A stretch of 64,000 bases of DNA from Pyronema omphalodes (GCA_024516155.1 JAJJXM010000001.1:1054001-1118000), one strand, 5' to 3'; positions 1 to 12,361 are shown, counted from the stretch's first letter. Notes: generated by a model not told the origin, from the sequence alone. Numbers and translations are program-made.

Positions 1-2
1 AT

Positions 3-497
3 GGTGAGGATGTGGTGTTGATGCCTTCTTCACCGCCACCAGCGGCGTTGGAGGAGCTAGATGAGGGGAATGCGGGGCGAAATGGGGATGAGGAGAAGGT
101 GGAGGAAAATGAGGAGAAAGAGGAGCGAGATGACGGGGAACTGCCACTACAAAAACAGCGGGCACCGTCGATATCATCTGCTCTTCAGGAACTACAGCCA
201 CCACCTTTTCAGCGTCATTCATCATCTACAACCACGAGTCGTGCACCTCCGATACTTCACCGGAACTCATCATCCTCTACAACACACTCCAACGCTAATC
301 ATAAATTCGCCGGTCCGCCTACCAGATCAAATTCCAACCCAACCTCAATATCAAATTCAAATTCCAGCTCAAATTTTAAACCACCGACAATATCCAGACG
401 AACAACCGGATTATTGAGTGGTACTGGTACTGGTAGGGGTAGAACACTAGGTGTAAGAAGGAGTATGAATGGATGGAATGATAGGGTTCATAAATAG
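3..497 (+). CDS. C-terminal fragment of a disordered, Ser/Thr/Asn-rich protein (5' end outside window)
   Basis: The reading frame is open from the first bases of the window and stops with TAG at 495-497, so only the last 164 or so residues of a longer protein are present. An acidic, Glu-rich stretch (about residues 15-45) is followed by a long low-complexity tract of Ser, Thr, Pro and Asn, and then a short basic tail containing Gly-Thr and Gly-Arg dipeptides. No catalytic domain, membrane segment or recognisable motif is visible. The frame is preferred over the overlapping alternative at 61-417 because it runs off the window edge and keeps a consistent disordered composition. Such tails are common in fungal regulatory or cytoskeletal proteins, but the function cannot be inferred from this piece. 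Confidence 0.6.
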   Translation, partial: GEDVVLMPSSPPPAALEELDEGNAGRNGDEEKVEENEEKEERDDGELPLQKQRAPSISSALQELQPPPFQRHSSSTTTSRAPPILHRNSSSSTTHSNANHKFAGPPTRSNSNPTSISNSNSSSNFKPPTISRRTTGLLSGTGTGRGRTLGVRRSMNGWNDRVHK

Positions 498-1000
498 CTC
501 TAGCTCAAAGGTCCTGAGCTTAGATCTAGATTATATGATTTCGGTGTGGTTAAGTTAGGGCTTTGTGTGCTGTTTTTTTTCATTTGGCACTATGGGTTTT
601 TGTTGGTTTTTTGTTTTGGTTTTGTTACTGGGTTTTGTTTAGATTTAGGAGTTTTTGGAGTTTGGGGGTTGCGTATATCGATAGAGGAGGAGAATAGAAG
701 ATGATGATTTGAATATTGTAACCAATATCATAGGATTCAGTATTCGTTAAAGTGATGGTTCATGAATACAGGTTTCTCAAGATGCTGTTGTACGATGATG
801 GTTTCCGGAAGTAATTATGTACCAATGTGGTGTTTCTGAGGGTGTGACTGATAGAATTCGATTAAAGCTCCAACCCTAAAAAGTGTTTTTCTTAATGTTT
901 CTTGGGTATTCATCTATCTAGACTTCTTCGTACTTTCTTTCGTGCTTTGTAAACCATAACCATAAACAAAAACTCGCACCTCCCTCCGCTATTCTAATTT
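498..1000. other. Intergenic spacer between two convergent genes
   Basis: T-rich, low-complexity DNA between the stop codon of the left-edge gene and the stop codon of the hydrolase on the other strand. It should hold the two 3' untranslated regions. I see no gene, RNA or clear repeat in it. Confidence 0.6.
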
Positions 1001-2349
1001 CTAAAGCCCTAAAGCTTTGCTAATAATAACACTAGTCCCCGCACTCATAACCACCTGATTATGGCCTCCCCATTTAACAAGCCACTGATTAATCTTTCTA
1101 CCATAGCTCTGTTCCTCTGGCCACCATGCATGGGTTGATTCATAACCATAATTCTTGACCTCCTTCATCTCCAGTGCTTGCCCCAGAGTCAATGGTTCCA
1201 CATGATCCCCTCCCTGTAAAACCGCGGCATTAGCAGCATGCGCAAACAATGTGTCACAATGCTGCCACGGGATCTCCCAATCATTCTTCGCATGAATCAG
1301 CACCAGATTCAAAGCCGGAGAATTCTTAACCAAAGACCCGATTCTAGCCGTCGTATTCCAAGACTCATAGATGAAGCTTTCAAAAAATTCCCTGACCCTG
1401 GGGTATCCACGAAGAGGTGATAATACAGGGATAAATCCACCAATATGGTAAGTTTGAAGTAGCTCTTTCATATTGGAAAATCCTGCGATGGTGATTACGG
1501 CTGCTAGTTCTTGTTTCGGCTCCTGGGTTGCAAGAGCTTCAGCCACACCGACGGTTACGGCGGTACCGAGAGACTGCCCAACGAGGGCGATGCGCGAGGA
1601 GGGGATCCCAAGGGAGTTGGCGAAACGGAAGGCGGTAAGACCATCTTCGATTAGGCCTGACTCAGAGGGGACACCAGAGGAAAGGCCGAAGCCGCGGTAG
1701 TCGATGGCTAGGATGTGGATTTTACTGGGGTGGGCTGCGGAGAGCGAGCGGAGGTAGATTGGGCGGATGGCGGCACCGATGGTACCCGCGTTGCCATGGA
1801 CTGTGGGTGTCAGTGAGGTACTCTGGGGTGTTTGTGACTGTATTCAAGTGGCTGGGAATATCGGGATAGGAGATTTGGATGGAAGCTTCAAAATTGCGGT
1901 ATTACGGGCACATACAGTGAATGATTAATCTCGCCTCGGGGTCATCTTTGAGCAACTGAAGGCTTTTGCGCTCCGCTGGGTTTGTTTCAATACCGGTTTC
2001 TAGTTCCGCAAGCTCTTCGCGATGCTCCATATACAATCCTAATGGAAGGACATGCCAGGCGAAAATCGACTCTCCGTCGGTGGTGTTGAGGTAAAAGGGT
2101 GTTACTTGGTTCTTTGCAAAACCAAATTGTTCTGGTCGGGTTAGGTCTTGTCGCCAGGTGAGCTTCAGCTTTTGCATATAGATGGCACTGAGGAATGTCA
2201 GCTTAGGGTATTCCAAAGAGGAACTATTGGGAGGCGCACTTGTTCTGGATCACGGGATGCGTCAAGAGTCCGAGACAGGTAAAGTAGAGGATTCCAACGG
2301 CGAGAAGTGGATAATATGCTTTGGCGACGATGGATTGGAGCAGCGGCAT
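1001..2349 (-). CDS. ABHD12/Bem46-like alpha/beta hydrolase (N-terminal frame break)
   Basis: A serine hydrolase of the ABHD12/Bem46 family, membrane-anchored lipases or lysophospholipases. From N to C terminus: one hydrophobic segment (residues about 10-28 from the ATG at 2349), the family block PEQFGFAKNQVTPF, oxyanion motif HFHGNAG, block DYRGFGLSSG, nucleophile elbow GQSLGT, and the acid-turn region HAKNDWEIPW. The intron is 1801-1915 (GTATGT...CAG); splicing joins IIH to FHGNAG exactly. Oddity: the N-terminal membrane segment is in one frame, which ends at a TAG at 2224-2226, while the main body upstream of the intron is in the next frame, which is closed by a TGA only about nine codons further 5'. 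No intron of normal size fits there. Either one base is gained or lost in about 2224-2250, or translation starts at the internal Met near 2178 and gives a protein without the anchor. Family assignment is confident; the start is not. Confidence 0.8.
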
Positions 2350-2812
2350 GATGAGCTCGCGTGGTGTTGGATGCGATTGAGAAAGACCTCTTTCCTTAGT
2401 TTGCTATCACAGACGGGACAGGCCGAGCTGGCACGGTTGCTCCATCTTGCTGATCTGCTTCGCTGTCGTCATTGGCTTTACCCCATGTCGCGCTAGTCAT
2501 AGCTGTCAAACCGACCGAGGCTCCCCATTTACTGCTAACCCAAATGTGATAATATTTTTTATTATCAATGCTGTATTTATGCAATATTATTTTTATTATT
2601 AATACTTTACGAGGCTACTGACTCTAGATGTGATATTATTTTTATTAGTAAGGCTTTACAGTTATCATACTAACCCCGCAATGCGATGTCACTCTCACCG
2701 GTTGTGCATCATTCCAGATGTGAGATGTGCGCGGTGAAAGGGGACGACGCGTTTCATAAATGTGAAATTATGGGTTTGTTGAGTGTCTGAAATAATGATG
2801 ATGTGACAAGTG

Positions 2813-3105
2813 AATTACCATGATAACATTGAGAAACTAATTACAAAATGAATTCCCATCATAACGTTAATAAATTTATTTCAAATATACAATTATTCCA
2901 AAACAATTCCCATCATAACGTTAATAAATTTATTTCAAATATACAATTATTCCAAAACAATTCCCATCATAACGTTAATAAATTTATTTCAAATATACAA
3001 TTATTCCAAAACAATTCCCATCACAGCTTTAATAAACGTGGTATAAAAACAATTCCCACCACAACGTTGATAAACCCATTGTAAAAATAATTCCAACCAC
3101 CACCG
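2813..3105. repeat. Minisatellite, mixed 38-bp and 54-bp units
   Basis: Units beginning near AATTCCCATCATAACGTT start at about 2813, 2851, 2905, 2959, 3013, 3051 and 3089. Spacings are 38, 54, 54, 54, 38 and 38 bp. The central three 54-bp units are nearly identical; the outer 38-bp units are diverged and lack the extra 16 bp (TTTCAAATATACAATT-like). Because 54 is a multiple of three, the array is open in one frame, but it has no sign of being a gene. Confidence 0.9.
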
Positions 3106-3777
3106 ACGGTTGATTATTCTGCCAATTATGCAAAAGACTCTCTGTCTGTAGCTTTGTCTTTTTCCGGCAACTGTCTAGTAGATCCCATCGCTACCCTGAG
3201 ATGCCTCGAGATCGGGAGAATAACTAGAAATCACGAAAACATATATATACACCGCGTTGTTACCCATGAGTAACCCTCCTCTCACTCACCAATCCAGTAA
3301 TAAAATAACAAACACATATATATTTTTGTGAATAGTAACCACGAAAATCACATGCAAAGCAGCACCAGCCTCCAACGAGAAACTCATCTGTCCAGCTTCA
3401 TGCTATGGCTGCACCCCACACAGAAGAGGAGGACTAAGCAGGACGCTAGCGCCAAGCCCCGAAGCGTCATCTCTCTCCGGATAGAGCTCCGTCCCCGCCA
3501 CAGCCATCCCCAGCCAAGCAAGCGATCCCGTGAACCCCAGGTCAGTCTACTTACTAGCTGAGAGTCCGAGACTTGATAGATATCTGACTCCACACTCCGC
3601 TACTATCAGAGGAGACCAACACTCTCCTTACTCCTCACAACAGCCAGCAACACCGTTAAAGCTGAAGCTCAATAGCTGAAGCTCCGAGTGCGAATATACC
3701 ACGGCGAATATAACGGTGCTCAGGTACACCGATAGAACTTGTGCGCTTCACCACCGCCGCTGTCCATAGCGGCAATC
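3106..3777. promoter_or_regulatory. Upstream region of the ABC transporter
   Basis: AT-rich DNA with a TATATATA tract near 3242 and CA-rich sequence leading into the ATG at 3778. It should hold the promoter and 5' leader of the transporter. Small open frames on both strands at 3328-3593 overlap each other and have no coding signature. No specific factor site is claimed. Confidence 0.4.
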
Positions 3778-6700
3778 ATGCGCTCATTCGTAGCCGCTCT
3801 TTTACTCGCGACCTCTCTCGTTGGGTCAACCGCTTCGGCACGAAACACCACCGTTCAACCTACTTCTCCTAACTACGATCTCTTGAACAAACAATACGCC
3901 TGGAGCTTGGACGATCGGCCAAAGGACTGCCCGCCATGGTATGTTATCTGGAGCCCGGAGAATGGCCCAGTTTTTATAGAATGATTTGCGTATTGCGGTA
4001 CTAACTGTAATCTATCAGCTTTAACTGCTTGCTACCTGCGTTTCACTGTACCCAGTTTGCCCAATGTAGCTCGACAAACGGCAAGTGCGAATGTCCCCCG
4101 GGATTTGCTGGCGATGACTGCCTCCAGCCATGTACGTAACAGCCTATTCTACAACCCCGACCCTTTAAGCTTACCGGTATAGTGTGCGGATCTTTGGCAG
4201 CTGGAGCCCATCGACCAGCAAAGGGCGACGGTCCTTGCGAGTGTGACGAAGGATGGGAAGGAATTAACTGTAATGGTTGGTGACACTATGACTACTCTAA
4301 TGTTTTTGACAGGAGATTGACTTTGGCGCAGTTTGTAAAACCGACGATGCGTGTAACGCGCTCATGCCCGACGGAAAGGACGGAGTCTGCTACAAACAAG
4401 GCCTTACAGTTAAAGAGAACTTCCAACAATGTGATGTCACCAACCGCAAGATTCTTGAAATGCTCAAGAAGGAGCCGCAGGTTACTTTTTCTTGCAACAA
4501 GGAGCATGAAGAGTGCACTTTCCAATGTATGCGCCTCAGCCTCTCGAGTTTTTGGTGGTTACTGATCGTCATGCAGTCTGGGTTGATCAACGCGAATCTT
4601 TCTACTGCGATCTGAAGGAATGTGACTGGGATCTCGAAACCTCCCACGACAAGAATGTTACCAGCTACGCCTGTAAAAATGTCCAGTGCGAGTGTATTCC
4701 CGGACGTACTCTATGTGGAGAGAAGGGTTCTATCGATTTGACCGACTTTCTTGCGGAGGAAATCCAAGGACCGGCGACCTTCCAGTGCGACTCTTCCAAG
4801 AGCAACGACCAATGTGCCTTCTCCGAGCCAAGTATGAATCAGGTTATCAAGGATATTTTCGGCGACTCTACCATTTTGCTTAACTGCGATTCCGGAGAGT
4901 GTTTGCACAAGTCGGAAGTTCCTGGTTACCACAGACCCGTCAAGAATATTAATAAGCCCCTCATTGCGGGTGTTATTGCTTCCTGCGCTCTTTTTGTGGT
5001 CATGGTTGTTTTGGGACTCTGGTGGATGGGTAGACGGGCAAGTCAGAGACGGGGAATTGGAGCAATCTATTTGCCGGAAGACGATGATGATGCTCTCAAG
5101 CTTTTGACCGAGCACAAACCCGCGGATCTACACTTTACAAATGTCTCCTATCAGCTTAACGGAAAGCAAATTCTTAAGGATGTACGCGGTTCCGTTGGAC
5201 CTGGACAAGTTATGAGTATCATGGGGCCTTCTGGAGCTGGAAAGACAACCTTTTTGGATATTTTGGCGAGAAAGAACAAACGTGGACAAGTTAATGGCCA
5301 GTTTCTCGTGAATGGAGCCAAGGTTACGGACCAAGAGTACAAGGAAATTGTCGGTTTCGTTGACCAGGAGGACACCATGATGCCTACTCTCACTGTCTAT
5401 GAAACCATCTTGAACTCTGCTCTCCTCCGTCTTCCTCGCGATATGACTTTCCAGGCCAAGAACAAACGAGTTATGGAAGTTATGAGCCAGCTCGGAATTA
5501 CCCCCATTAAGGACCAGCTAATTGGAACCTCCGAAGACAACGGAGTCCGTGGAATTTCAGGTGGAGAAAAGCGCCGTGTCAGTATTGCCTGCGAACTTGT
5601 CACCAGTCCTAGTATCCTATTCCTGGATGAGCCCACCAGTGGTTTAGATTCCTTCAATGCCTACAACGTCGTCGAGTGCTTGGTCAACCTCGCCAAAAAC
5701 TACCGCCGTACCGTCATCTTCACCATTCATCAGCCAAAGTCCAACATTGTCGCCCTCTTCGACCAGCTGGTTCTCTTGGCCAAAGGAAGATGTGTCTACT
5801 CCGGACCTTTTGATCGTTGCCAGGAATACTTTGACGGCGAAGGCTACAAGTGTCCTCCTGGTTTTAACATTGCCGACTACCTCGTCGACCTCACCATGCA
5901 CGCTGAGCAGCGCCGAGCTCTCCCTCAAAACGACCACGAAGAGCCACCTTTTGCCAGCTCTTCCGGTGCCGCTGGAAGCTCTCAAGACGCCGATAGACCC
6001 AAGCCCCGCAAGAGAGGTTCCTCCATCCGTGATAAGCAAGCACAAAAGCTTTTCAGTCGCAAGCGCTCCAACCGTAGTCTGGGACCGGGTATCAGCGAAG
6101 ATGGCCTCATGTTATCCGATGATCTCGAACCTCGTCGTAGTATGGACGACTCCGCTGAAACTGATGCCATGCTTCCACCCTCGGCTCGCCGCGACGACAT
6201 GACAGATCTCGATGTCCTCATCGATGCCTACCGTGTGTCCCCCATCGCAAAGGAGATTGACGAAGAAATCTCTTCCTTCTCCTCTCCACCCAACGGTTCT
6301 TCCTCTATGGCCAATGGTTCTACAGGGTTATCAGCGGATGGAAAGGGTTTCCAACGTCTAGGTTGGTTAGGACAGTTTACTATCCTCTCCCAGCGTACCT
6401 GGAAAAACCTTTACCGAAACCCGATGTTGATGCTTGCACACTACGCCATTTCCATCATCCTCGCAGTATTATGCGGTTATCTCTTCTTCGGTATTAAAGA
6501 CGATATTTCAGGTTTCCAGAACAGAATGGGTCTCTTTTTCTTCGTTTTGGCTTTATTTGGATTCTCTACCTTGACATCTCTGAACGTCTTCGCTCAAGAA
6601 CGCACTTTGTTTTTGAGAGAGCGTGCAAACGGCTACTACCACCCCATTACCTACTTTACATCTAAGGTTCTATTTGATATAGTCCCTCTTCGCATAATCC

Positions 6701-7256
6701 CCCCTATTATCATGGGTGCTATCCTTTACCCAATGGTTGGTTTGGTTCCCGAATGGCCGGAATTCTTCAAGTTTATTCTTGTGCTGGTTCTCTTCAACCT
6801 TGCAGCGTCTGCTATTTGTTTATTCATTGGTATCGTCTGCAAAGATAATTCACTGGGTAACTTGATTGGAAGTTTGGTTATGTTGTTTTCTTTACTTATG
6901 GCTGGTTTGTTGTTGAACCATAATTCTATACCGAAATCCGCGCTATGGTTACAGAAGGCTTCTATCTTCCATTATGGGTTTGAGGCCCTTATTGTTAATG
7001 AGGTCAGGTATTTGAGTTTGGTGGAACACAAGTAAGTTTTATCCTGGCCCGATTAAAAAGAGAGAGTTGAATACAGTGCTAATATTTGTAAAGGTTTGGT
7101 TTGGATATTGAAGTCCCAGGAGCAACCATTTTATCGACATTTGGATTCGATTCTTTGGCGTACTGGAGTGATGTTACAGGATTGGCTGTGTTTGCGGCTG
7201 GTTTCGTAGTTGCATCTTATGCCGCTATGCATTTGCTGCTTGTTGAGAAGAGATAG
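3778..7256 (+). CDS. ADP1: ADP1-like ABCG transporter with EGF-like ectodomain
   Basis: Exons: 3778-3938, 4019-4131, 4183-4275, 4332-4526, 4577-7031, 7094-7256 (3180 nt, 1059 aa, close to yeast Adp1). A signal peptide (about residues 1-20) precedes a cysteine-rich lumenal or extracellular domain with EGF-like repeats (CECPPGF, CECDEGW, CECIPG). Then comes a transmembrane helix near 315-335 followed by a basic stop-transfer. The ABC domain has Walker [10 protein letters not shown] (about 403), signature ISGGEKRR (about 513), Walker [13 protein letters not shown] (about 533) and the switch His in TIHQP. A Ser/Pro/charged linker (about 620-780) leads to an ABC2-type membrane domain (about 800-1059) ending in a dibasic EKR tail. 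This is a half transporter in ABCG order; the substrate is unknown in the family. It stands alone. Intron phases all join known family blocks, so the structure is confident. Confidence 0.93.
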
Positions 7257-9620
7257 ATGTGCTGTTGTTTTGACGGCGGAGCAATGTCGGAGCGATATCG
7301 AAGATGCTGAAGATGCCGAAGCATTTCGCCATATGGACGGAGATGGATAGACGGGTTAGGTTCAACACGTGTAAGAAAAAAGAAACAATACTTCGGATGT
7401 ATGGACCTAGTTGATTGGTTGGTTGGTTGAGGCTTGTTTATTTTTTATTAGCATAGCATGGGTAGATGAGATACGTGATGATGTTATGGACTATGGTTTT
7501 TTCTTTTTGTTTTAAGGTATCACAGGCTGGCTTGGCCTTCTTTCGGAATGTTTATATTTTATATCTTCTTTATGAACTTTTTTTTTCTTTTTTGAAATCA
7601 GTCTCTATGTAATTAGTAATAGAGATATGGGAGTTGATGGCATGGCATGGCATGGCATGGCTGGGCTTTGGAATTGTAATTGGGTTCTTTACTTTTTTTA
7701 TCTGGATGCCTGCTGGACTGGATTGGATTGGATTGGATAATTGTTGGGAATATATTTTTTATGTTCTATAACATTTGAGACCGTTTTTTAAAAAGAAAAT
7801 ATTTTGAGATGATGTGAGATTTTGGTGATGAGTGTCTTTGGGGAATCTCGATTACCAATTAAGATTAATGATTCTTTGTTGGGAGATTAAATTTTTTATT
7901 ACATTTGATTGTGTATTATGGAAAGTTTAAAACTGGTTTTTTGTTTGTAAGTCCTTCGGCTTCGTTTAGGGTTGATTTGTTTATTTTTTTTTAGCTTTTT
8001 TTCTTTCTTTTTTGGTCTTTTTTTTACGCTGGACCGCTGATGGTTTTCATTGATTAAGTTTGTTATGTTTAGAGCTCCAATTATGAGGTCGAGATACTAT
8101 TCATATTCTCATGTTGATGATATTTCCAATTCAGTAATTCAGCAATAAAACAACACTTTAATGAACATTTCAGTTACCATTTCAATCACCATTTCAATTA
8201 CTATGTCGATTTCTCTTTTCTTTTCATCATGAAAATAACTCCCCCAACTCTTTCGGTTCCCTCATTTCCTTCGGCTTTCTCAATCTTCGCAGTAAGAAAA
8301 GAGAACTGTATCTTTTGGGTGATTGATCACTGGTAACTGGTTTGATGTACATGCTACGCCTCGTAGACGCAACCTTTCTTTCCGGGGGGGTGGGGTTACT
8401 TAGTCATGACTACGCACTCGATGACACCAACCGCAACTTTCAGAAATCTCCCGAAACAACCGAGGGTTTAATAACTATATGATACTCCACTATAACGATA
8501 ACATAAAACAATATTTGGTTGTCGATGGAAGGCAGTTGTGGCTTTGAGGGATAAAAGTTAGGCGCGGTGATATATTAATAAAGCCTTGCTGCGTTGGACT
8601 TGCGCTTGTATATAGTGGAGTATGCTGCTTCATAAGTCAGGTGTATAGGCTTGGTTTTGTAATTTTGTTTTAATAAATTTTAGTGTGGCTATGTTATTAC
8701 TGGTTATGGAAATTTCGGTTATTCGAAAAGCAGTTTTTTTAGGTGCAGGAATATCTCCACTCTACTCCATCACTCCTCCACTCTTCCTGCACCACTCTAC
8801 TTTGCCGCGCATGTAGACAGCAGTCAGTTCTGCAGTAGATATTGTTATTATCGTACAGAAGATACTGCGACTGGCATATAAAAATAGCTCGAGTGCTGCT
8901 TACCTGCTTGATCGTATATTAGCTTGAACGTGCATGTATTGCCTTGCCAACATCGATTTGCTCATGCTCGCGCTCGGCATTGCGTTTCTCGGTATTGGGT
9001 TGGTAGGACTTGGAGCAGATAAGTTTAGAGTAAATGAGTTTCGAGTCTTTATAGACAATAGGTGTTTATTGCGGCTTCTTTTTATGGATGCGTGGATATC
9101 AAGCGCCCTACGTAAAACTTTGGACCTACGGATATTGTGCCTGTTGCTGATGATGCCCCTAGGGTAACGATTCTGAAACGTATCAACACCGTTTCCTGAA
9201 TCCTGGCAACATATTTTTTCATAGCTTCAAAAACAAAAACAAAAGAATTTGATATCCTCCTTACCTCATTATTATCGTCTTATTTCAGTATAAACATCAA
9301 TATTCACCTATTTTTAAACCTCAAAAACTTGAATGCTTCCCTTCAGCATTCGAATTCAATCAGTAAGCTGGGGAGGCTTTTCTAAGCTTTCGTAGTATGA
9401 GTGATATACCATGTTTCATTTCGCCACACACATATACACTCGATTGCCTTATACATATCGCAGGGGTATATCCCATGATCCGGTGCCCATCTCCATAATT
9501 CGGGTAATCTATACCAGCATATGCCAGCAATGATATTCTGCAGGGTCCAGTATATAATCCCGGGACGGCAATTAATAATCAGGAGCGGGTGATCAAGGTT
9601 ACACAATGCAAGACGAGACT
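7257..9620. other. Gene-free spacer with simple repeats
   Basis: The first part should be the 3' untranslated region of the ABC transporter. Further along there are short tandem tracts: GGCAT repeats near 7640-7665, GGATT repeats near 7722-7740, and T-rich runs at 7500-8040. Small open frames (for example 8934-9167) have no family resemblance or codon signature. I see no supportable gene. Confidence 0.6.
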
Positions 9621-9621
9621 A

Positions 9622-10710
9622 TGTATGGTTATGGTATTTTAGGTGCAGGGTTAAGGGTTTTGAGTGGTGGATTCTAGGTTGTGAATTAAATTGGTACTTA
9701 GTATAGATGGGGACTATGGGACTATGGATGCGGATTTTAGTGGTACGGTACAGTTTTATGCGAACGGAGACGAGAAGGCTTATTCTACATACTGTACATA
9801 GCACCACATGGGAAGATCTGACCCCTGCCCTGGGGAAGAATGAGGATAAGTCTTTTTAAGTTCTAAACTCTAAACTCAATCTAAGCTTTCTCAAGAAAGT
9901 ATCTAGTATCTCTCCCGGGGTGAGGAGATAACAGTTCAAGGTCTCCGAGGCTCTGGGAGGCAAATAATTCATAGCTTTAGCTTCAGGTCGAGACTTAAAA
10001 CCAAGCTTGATGTTCCGGGGTTGCTGCCGGGTGAAACTACATACATGGCCATACCTAAGCCTTGGGGATTTTGCCTATTGTCCACGTGGAGGTTTTATTT
10101 ATATGTATCGTATGGTGCATCGGTGCATGATTACCTTTGATTGGGTTTGGGGCTGGGTTTATGGTATCTCTGGGATGGGTCCATGGGTCATAGTATGGTT
10201 ATGGTATTTGAGGTTTTAGGTTGGAATTGTCGGTTGCTATGGGGACTATGGATGCAGATTTAGGGGTTATGGTACAGTTGTATAATAATGGAGGTGGAAA
10301 AGTTTATTCTACTGTATATAGCACTATATGGGGAGAACCACCCTGGGGAGGATTTTTTTAATGTCTAAGATCTGGCTAGGCCTTCTTGAGGGAGTATTAT
10401 CTCGGGGAATGTTTAGCAGGCAAGAGTTTCAGGTAGAAGTCTCTTGGAAATCACGATTCACGTTAGGCTATAAATTTGCTGCAGAAAGCCACCAGGGCTG
10501 TGGGAGACAATCCATGGACTTGGGCCGAGACTCAGAAACAAGCTTTTGATGCGATATTACAATTTCATGGGTTCTTGCTGGGTGGGATCATGTATATATA
10601 CAACTAAGCCTTGGGGATTTTGCCTGTTTCCCACGTGGAGGTTTCGTTTTTATGCTGTACCGGTGATTTACTTTTGCTTGGGTTTGTGTTCCTGGTATTT
10701 TTGGGATACT
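9622..10710. repeat. Diverged tandem duplication of about 550 bp
   Basis: Two direct copies lie head to tail, about 9622-10190 and 10192-10710. Matching landmarks in the same order include TATGGTTATGGTATTT (9624 and 10194), GGGGACTATGGATGC-like, ACTGTA(C/T)ATAGCAC, a GGGGA(A/G)GA block, CTCCCGGGG-like, AAGCCTTGGGGATTTTGCCT (10057 and 10606), CCACGTGGAGGTTT and a GGGTTTG block. Offsets between landmarks range from about 520 to 570 bp, so the copies have accumulated indels. Neither copy carries a long open frame. Origin is unknown. Confidence 0.8.
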
Positions 10711-12234
10711 GGCTGTTTTGAGAGGGCCGAAGGATGGTTGTTCGAAGTGTTAAATGCATCTAGGGGTTGTTATGGTAGAAAATGAAGTAAAGATTGATTT
10801 GTTAGTTATCCTGAAGTCTGATACAACGATATATTAGCTGGAACTGATTTTGAATGTAAGAATAGCTCTATTTTGTGTTTGAAGCTGAGAACGGTCACTG
10901 TGGCTGATAATGAACCCTTTTCATGGCAGAAAGCTGACTGTTAAACCTCAGTCGTGCTGTTTAATTTTGCATTCAAGCTTGAAATCCTGATGCCCCCAAA
11001 CAAACTGAATGAAGAGCTCGGTGTTCATTCATGAGCTAGGTAGCTCATGACAAGTTACGTCATAGTACCGGTAGCTTGGGTTAAAGTCTAGGCGGGCCGA
11101 GTGCATTCTTGGATCCGGATCCCCGAAGGTTAAAGCCGATACCAGGTCATGGCAACCATGACAATCACCGGTGTTGGTGTAAATTCCGACCCCTTATCCC
11201 TTGCTGTACGACTCGGCCATGGACTCGCCCGCATTAGAGTGACGTCTCGCCGGTGAGTTCGCTGTATGTATAATTTTATTTGTAGGACTTGGCGCGTTCC
11301 GGAAAGAAGGACACCTCGAAGCTCTGAACTCAAATGACCCCAGAATCCCCACAACTCCTATCTCAGGCCGGTCTCGAACGTGTTGTTCCCCTGGATAGAG
11401 TTCTTCTAGCTTGCCCAGAAATATCCTTTTCGCCCTATGTCCGGTTGGTTTTTGTGGGGTGTTGTGTCCTGTCCTGGATTCCGAATCGGATGGTGTTACA
11501 TATGTAGGAGACCGAGTCGGTGACCTCCCCGCGTTCTCGCTCGTCAACGGCACGGTCCATTTCCCCGCCTTTGTGCCCCACTGTGGCGCTCATATAAAAG
11601 GCATGTGCTTATCTCGCAGCTTATCCCCGCCTACGTTCTAGGAGACTAGTGCGAGATGCTAGCGTTGGTTCTCATAACAACCGGCCCGATGTTTCGTTTC
11701 TAGCGTGTTGCCGGGGGGGTGGGGTTAAACACCGATGGCTCCTTTGCAACGCTTTGTTTACCAACGTCGTCATCATCCAGAATTCCGTTCCAAGTTGGGA
11801 TGAAAATACTCAAAATTCTACTGTCTTTCAGGGCATTTGATTGAATCCAATTGCTCCCTGAAATGACCATCCATCATTTCGTTTCCAGTTTGTTGTTATC
11901 TTTTGTTTTTTTCTACTAATTCCAAGTGCGATGTCCATCTATCCGTCTATCCGCAAAGTGTGCCAGCCCCACAGGACATCTTCGAGGAGGTCGGAGATCC
12001 ATCTTCCCCCTGCTATCCGTTCCGCCGAAATGCCTGGCTCGACTGGCTCGACTGCCCCGCCGTGGAGTGAACATTTCGCTACACCAAGATCCCGTTTCCC
12101 CGCATCACGTGTATTGTACGACATCTTGCAGATCCAACCTCGGCCTGGCTGGGTGATATGTACTTGAAATACCGAAGGGCCCAGCAACACCATATAGTAC
12201 ATTTTTGGCCTCCAGCATTTTCCTAACGCCTACA
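10711..12234. other. Gene-free spacer
   Basis: No frame here shows family similarity or a spliced structure. A perfect palindrome lies at 11029-11050. A TATAAAA-like element sits near 11592, about 770 bp ahead of the carrier gene start, too far to be assigned to it with confidence. Confidence 0.5.
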
Positions 12235-12361
12235 ACTTTTTTTTCCCTTTTAACTCCCCTCCTATTCCCTCCTTCATCTCCTTATCTCCCCTCTCATCAC
12301 TTCCGGGCATCACCACCATCACTACCACCCTTCGAATAATACATTAATACCAACAAACAAA
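12235..12361 (+). promoter_or_regulatory. CT-rich leader of the carnitine carrier gene
   Basis: A pyrimidine-rich tract (TTTTTTCCCTTTTAAC-like, then CTCCCCTCC runs) passes into an A/C-rich leader ending AACAAACAAA directly before the ATG. CT-rich initiator regions followed by CAA-rich leaders are typical of strongly expressed filamentous fungal genes. The assignment rests on position and composition only. Confidence 0.5.

Noticed and set aside
2848..3084. Open frame with repeated Asn/His/Ile peptide units
   Set aside because: It is the 54-bp minisatellite, whose length is divisible by three; no start context or flanking coding sequence.
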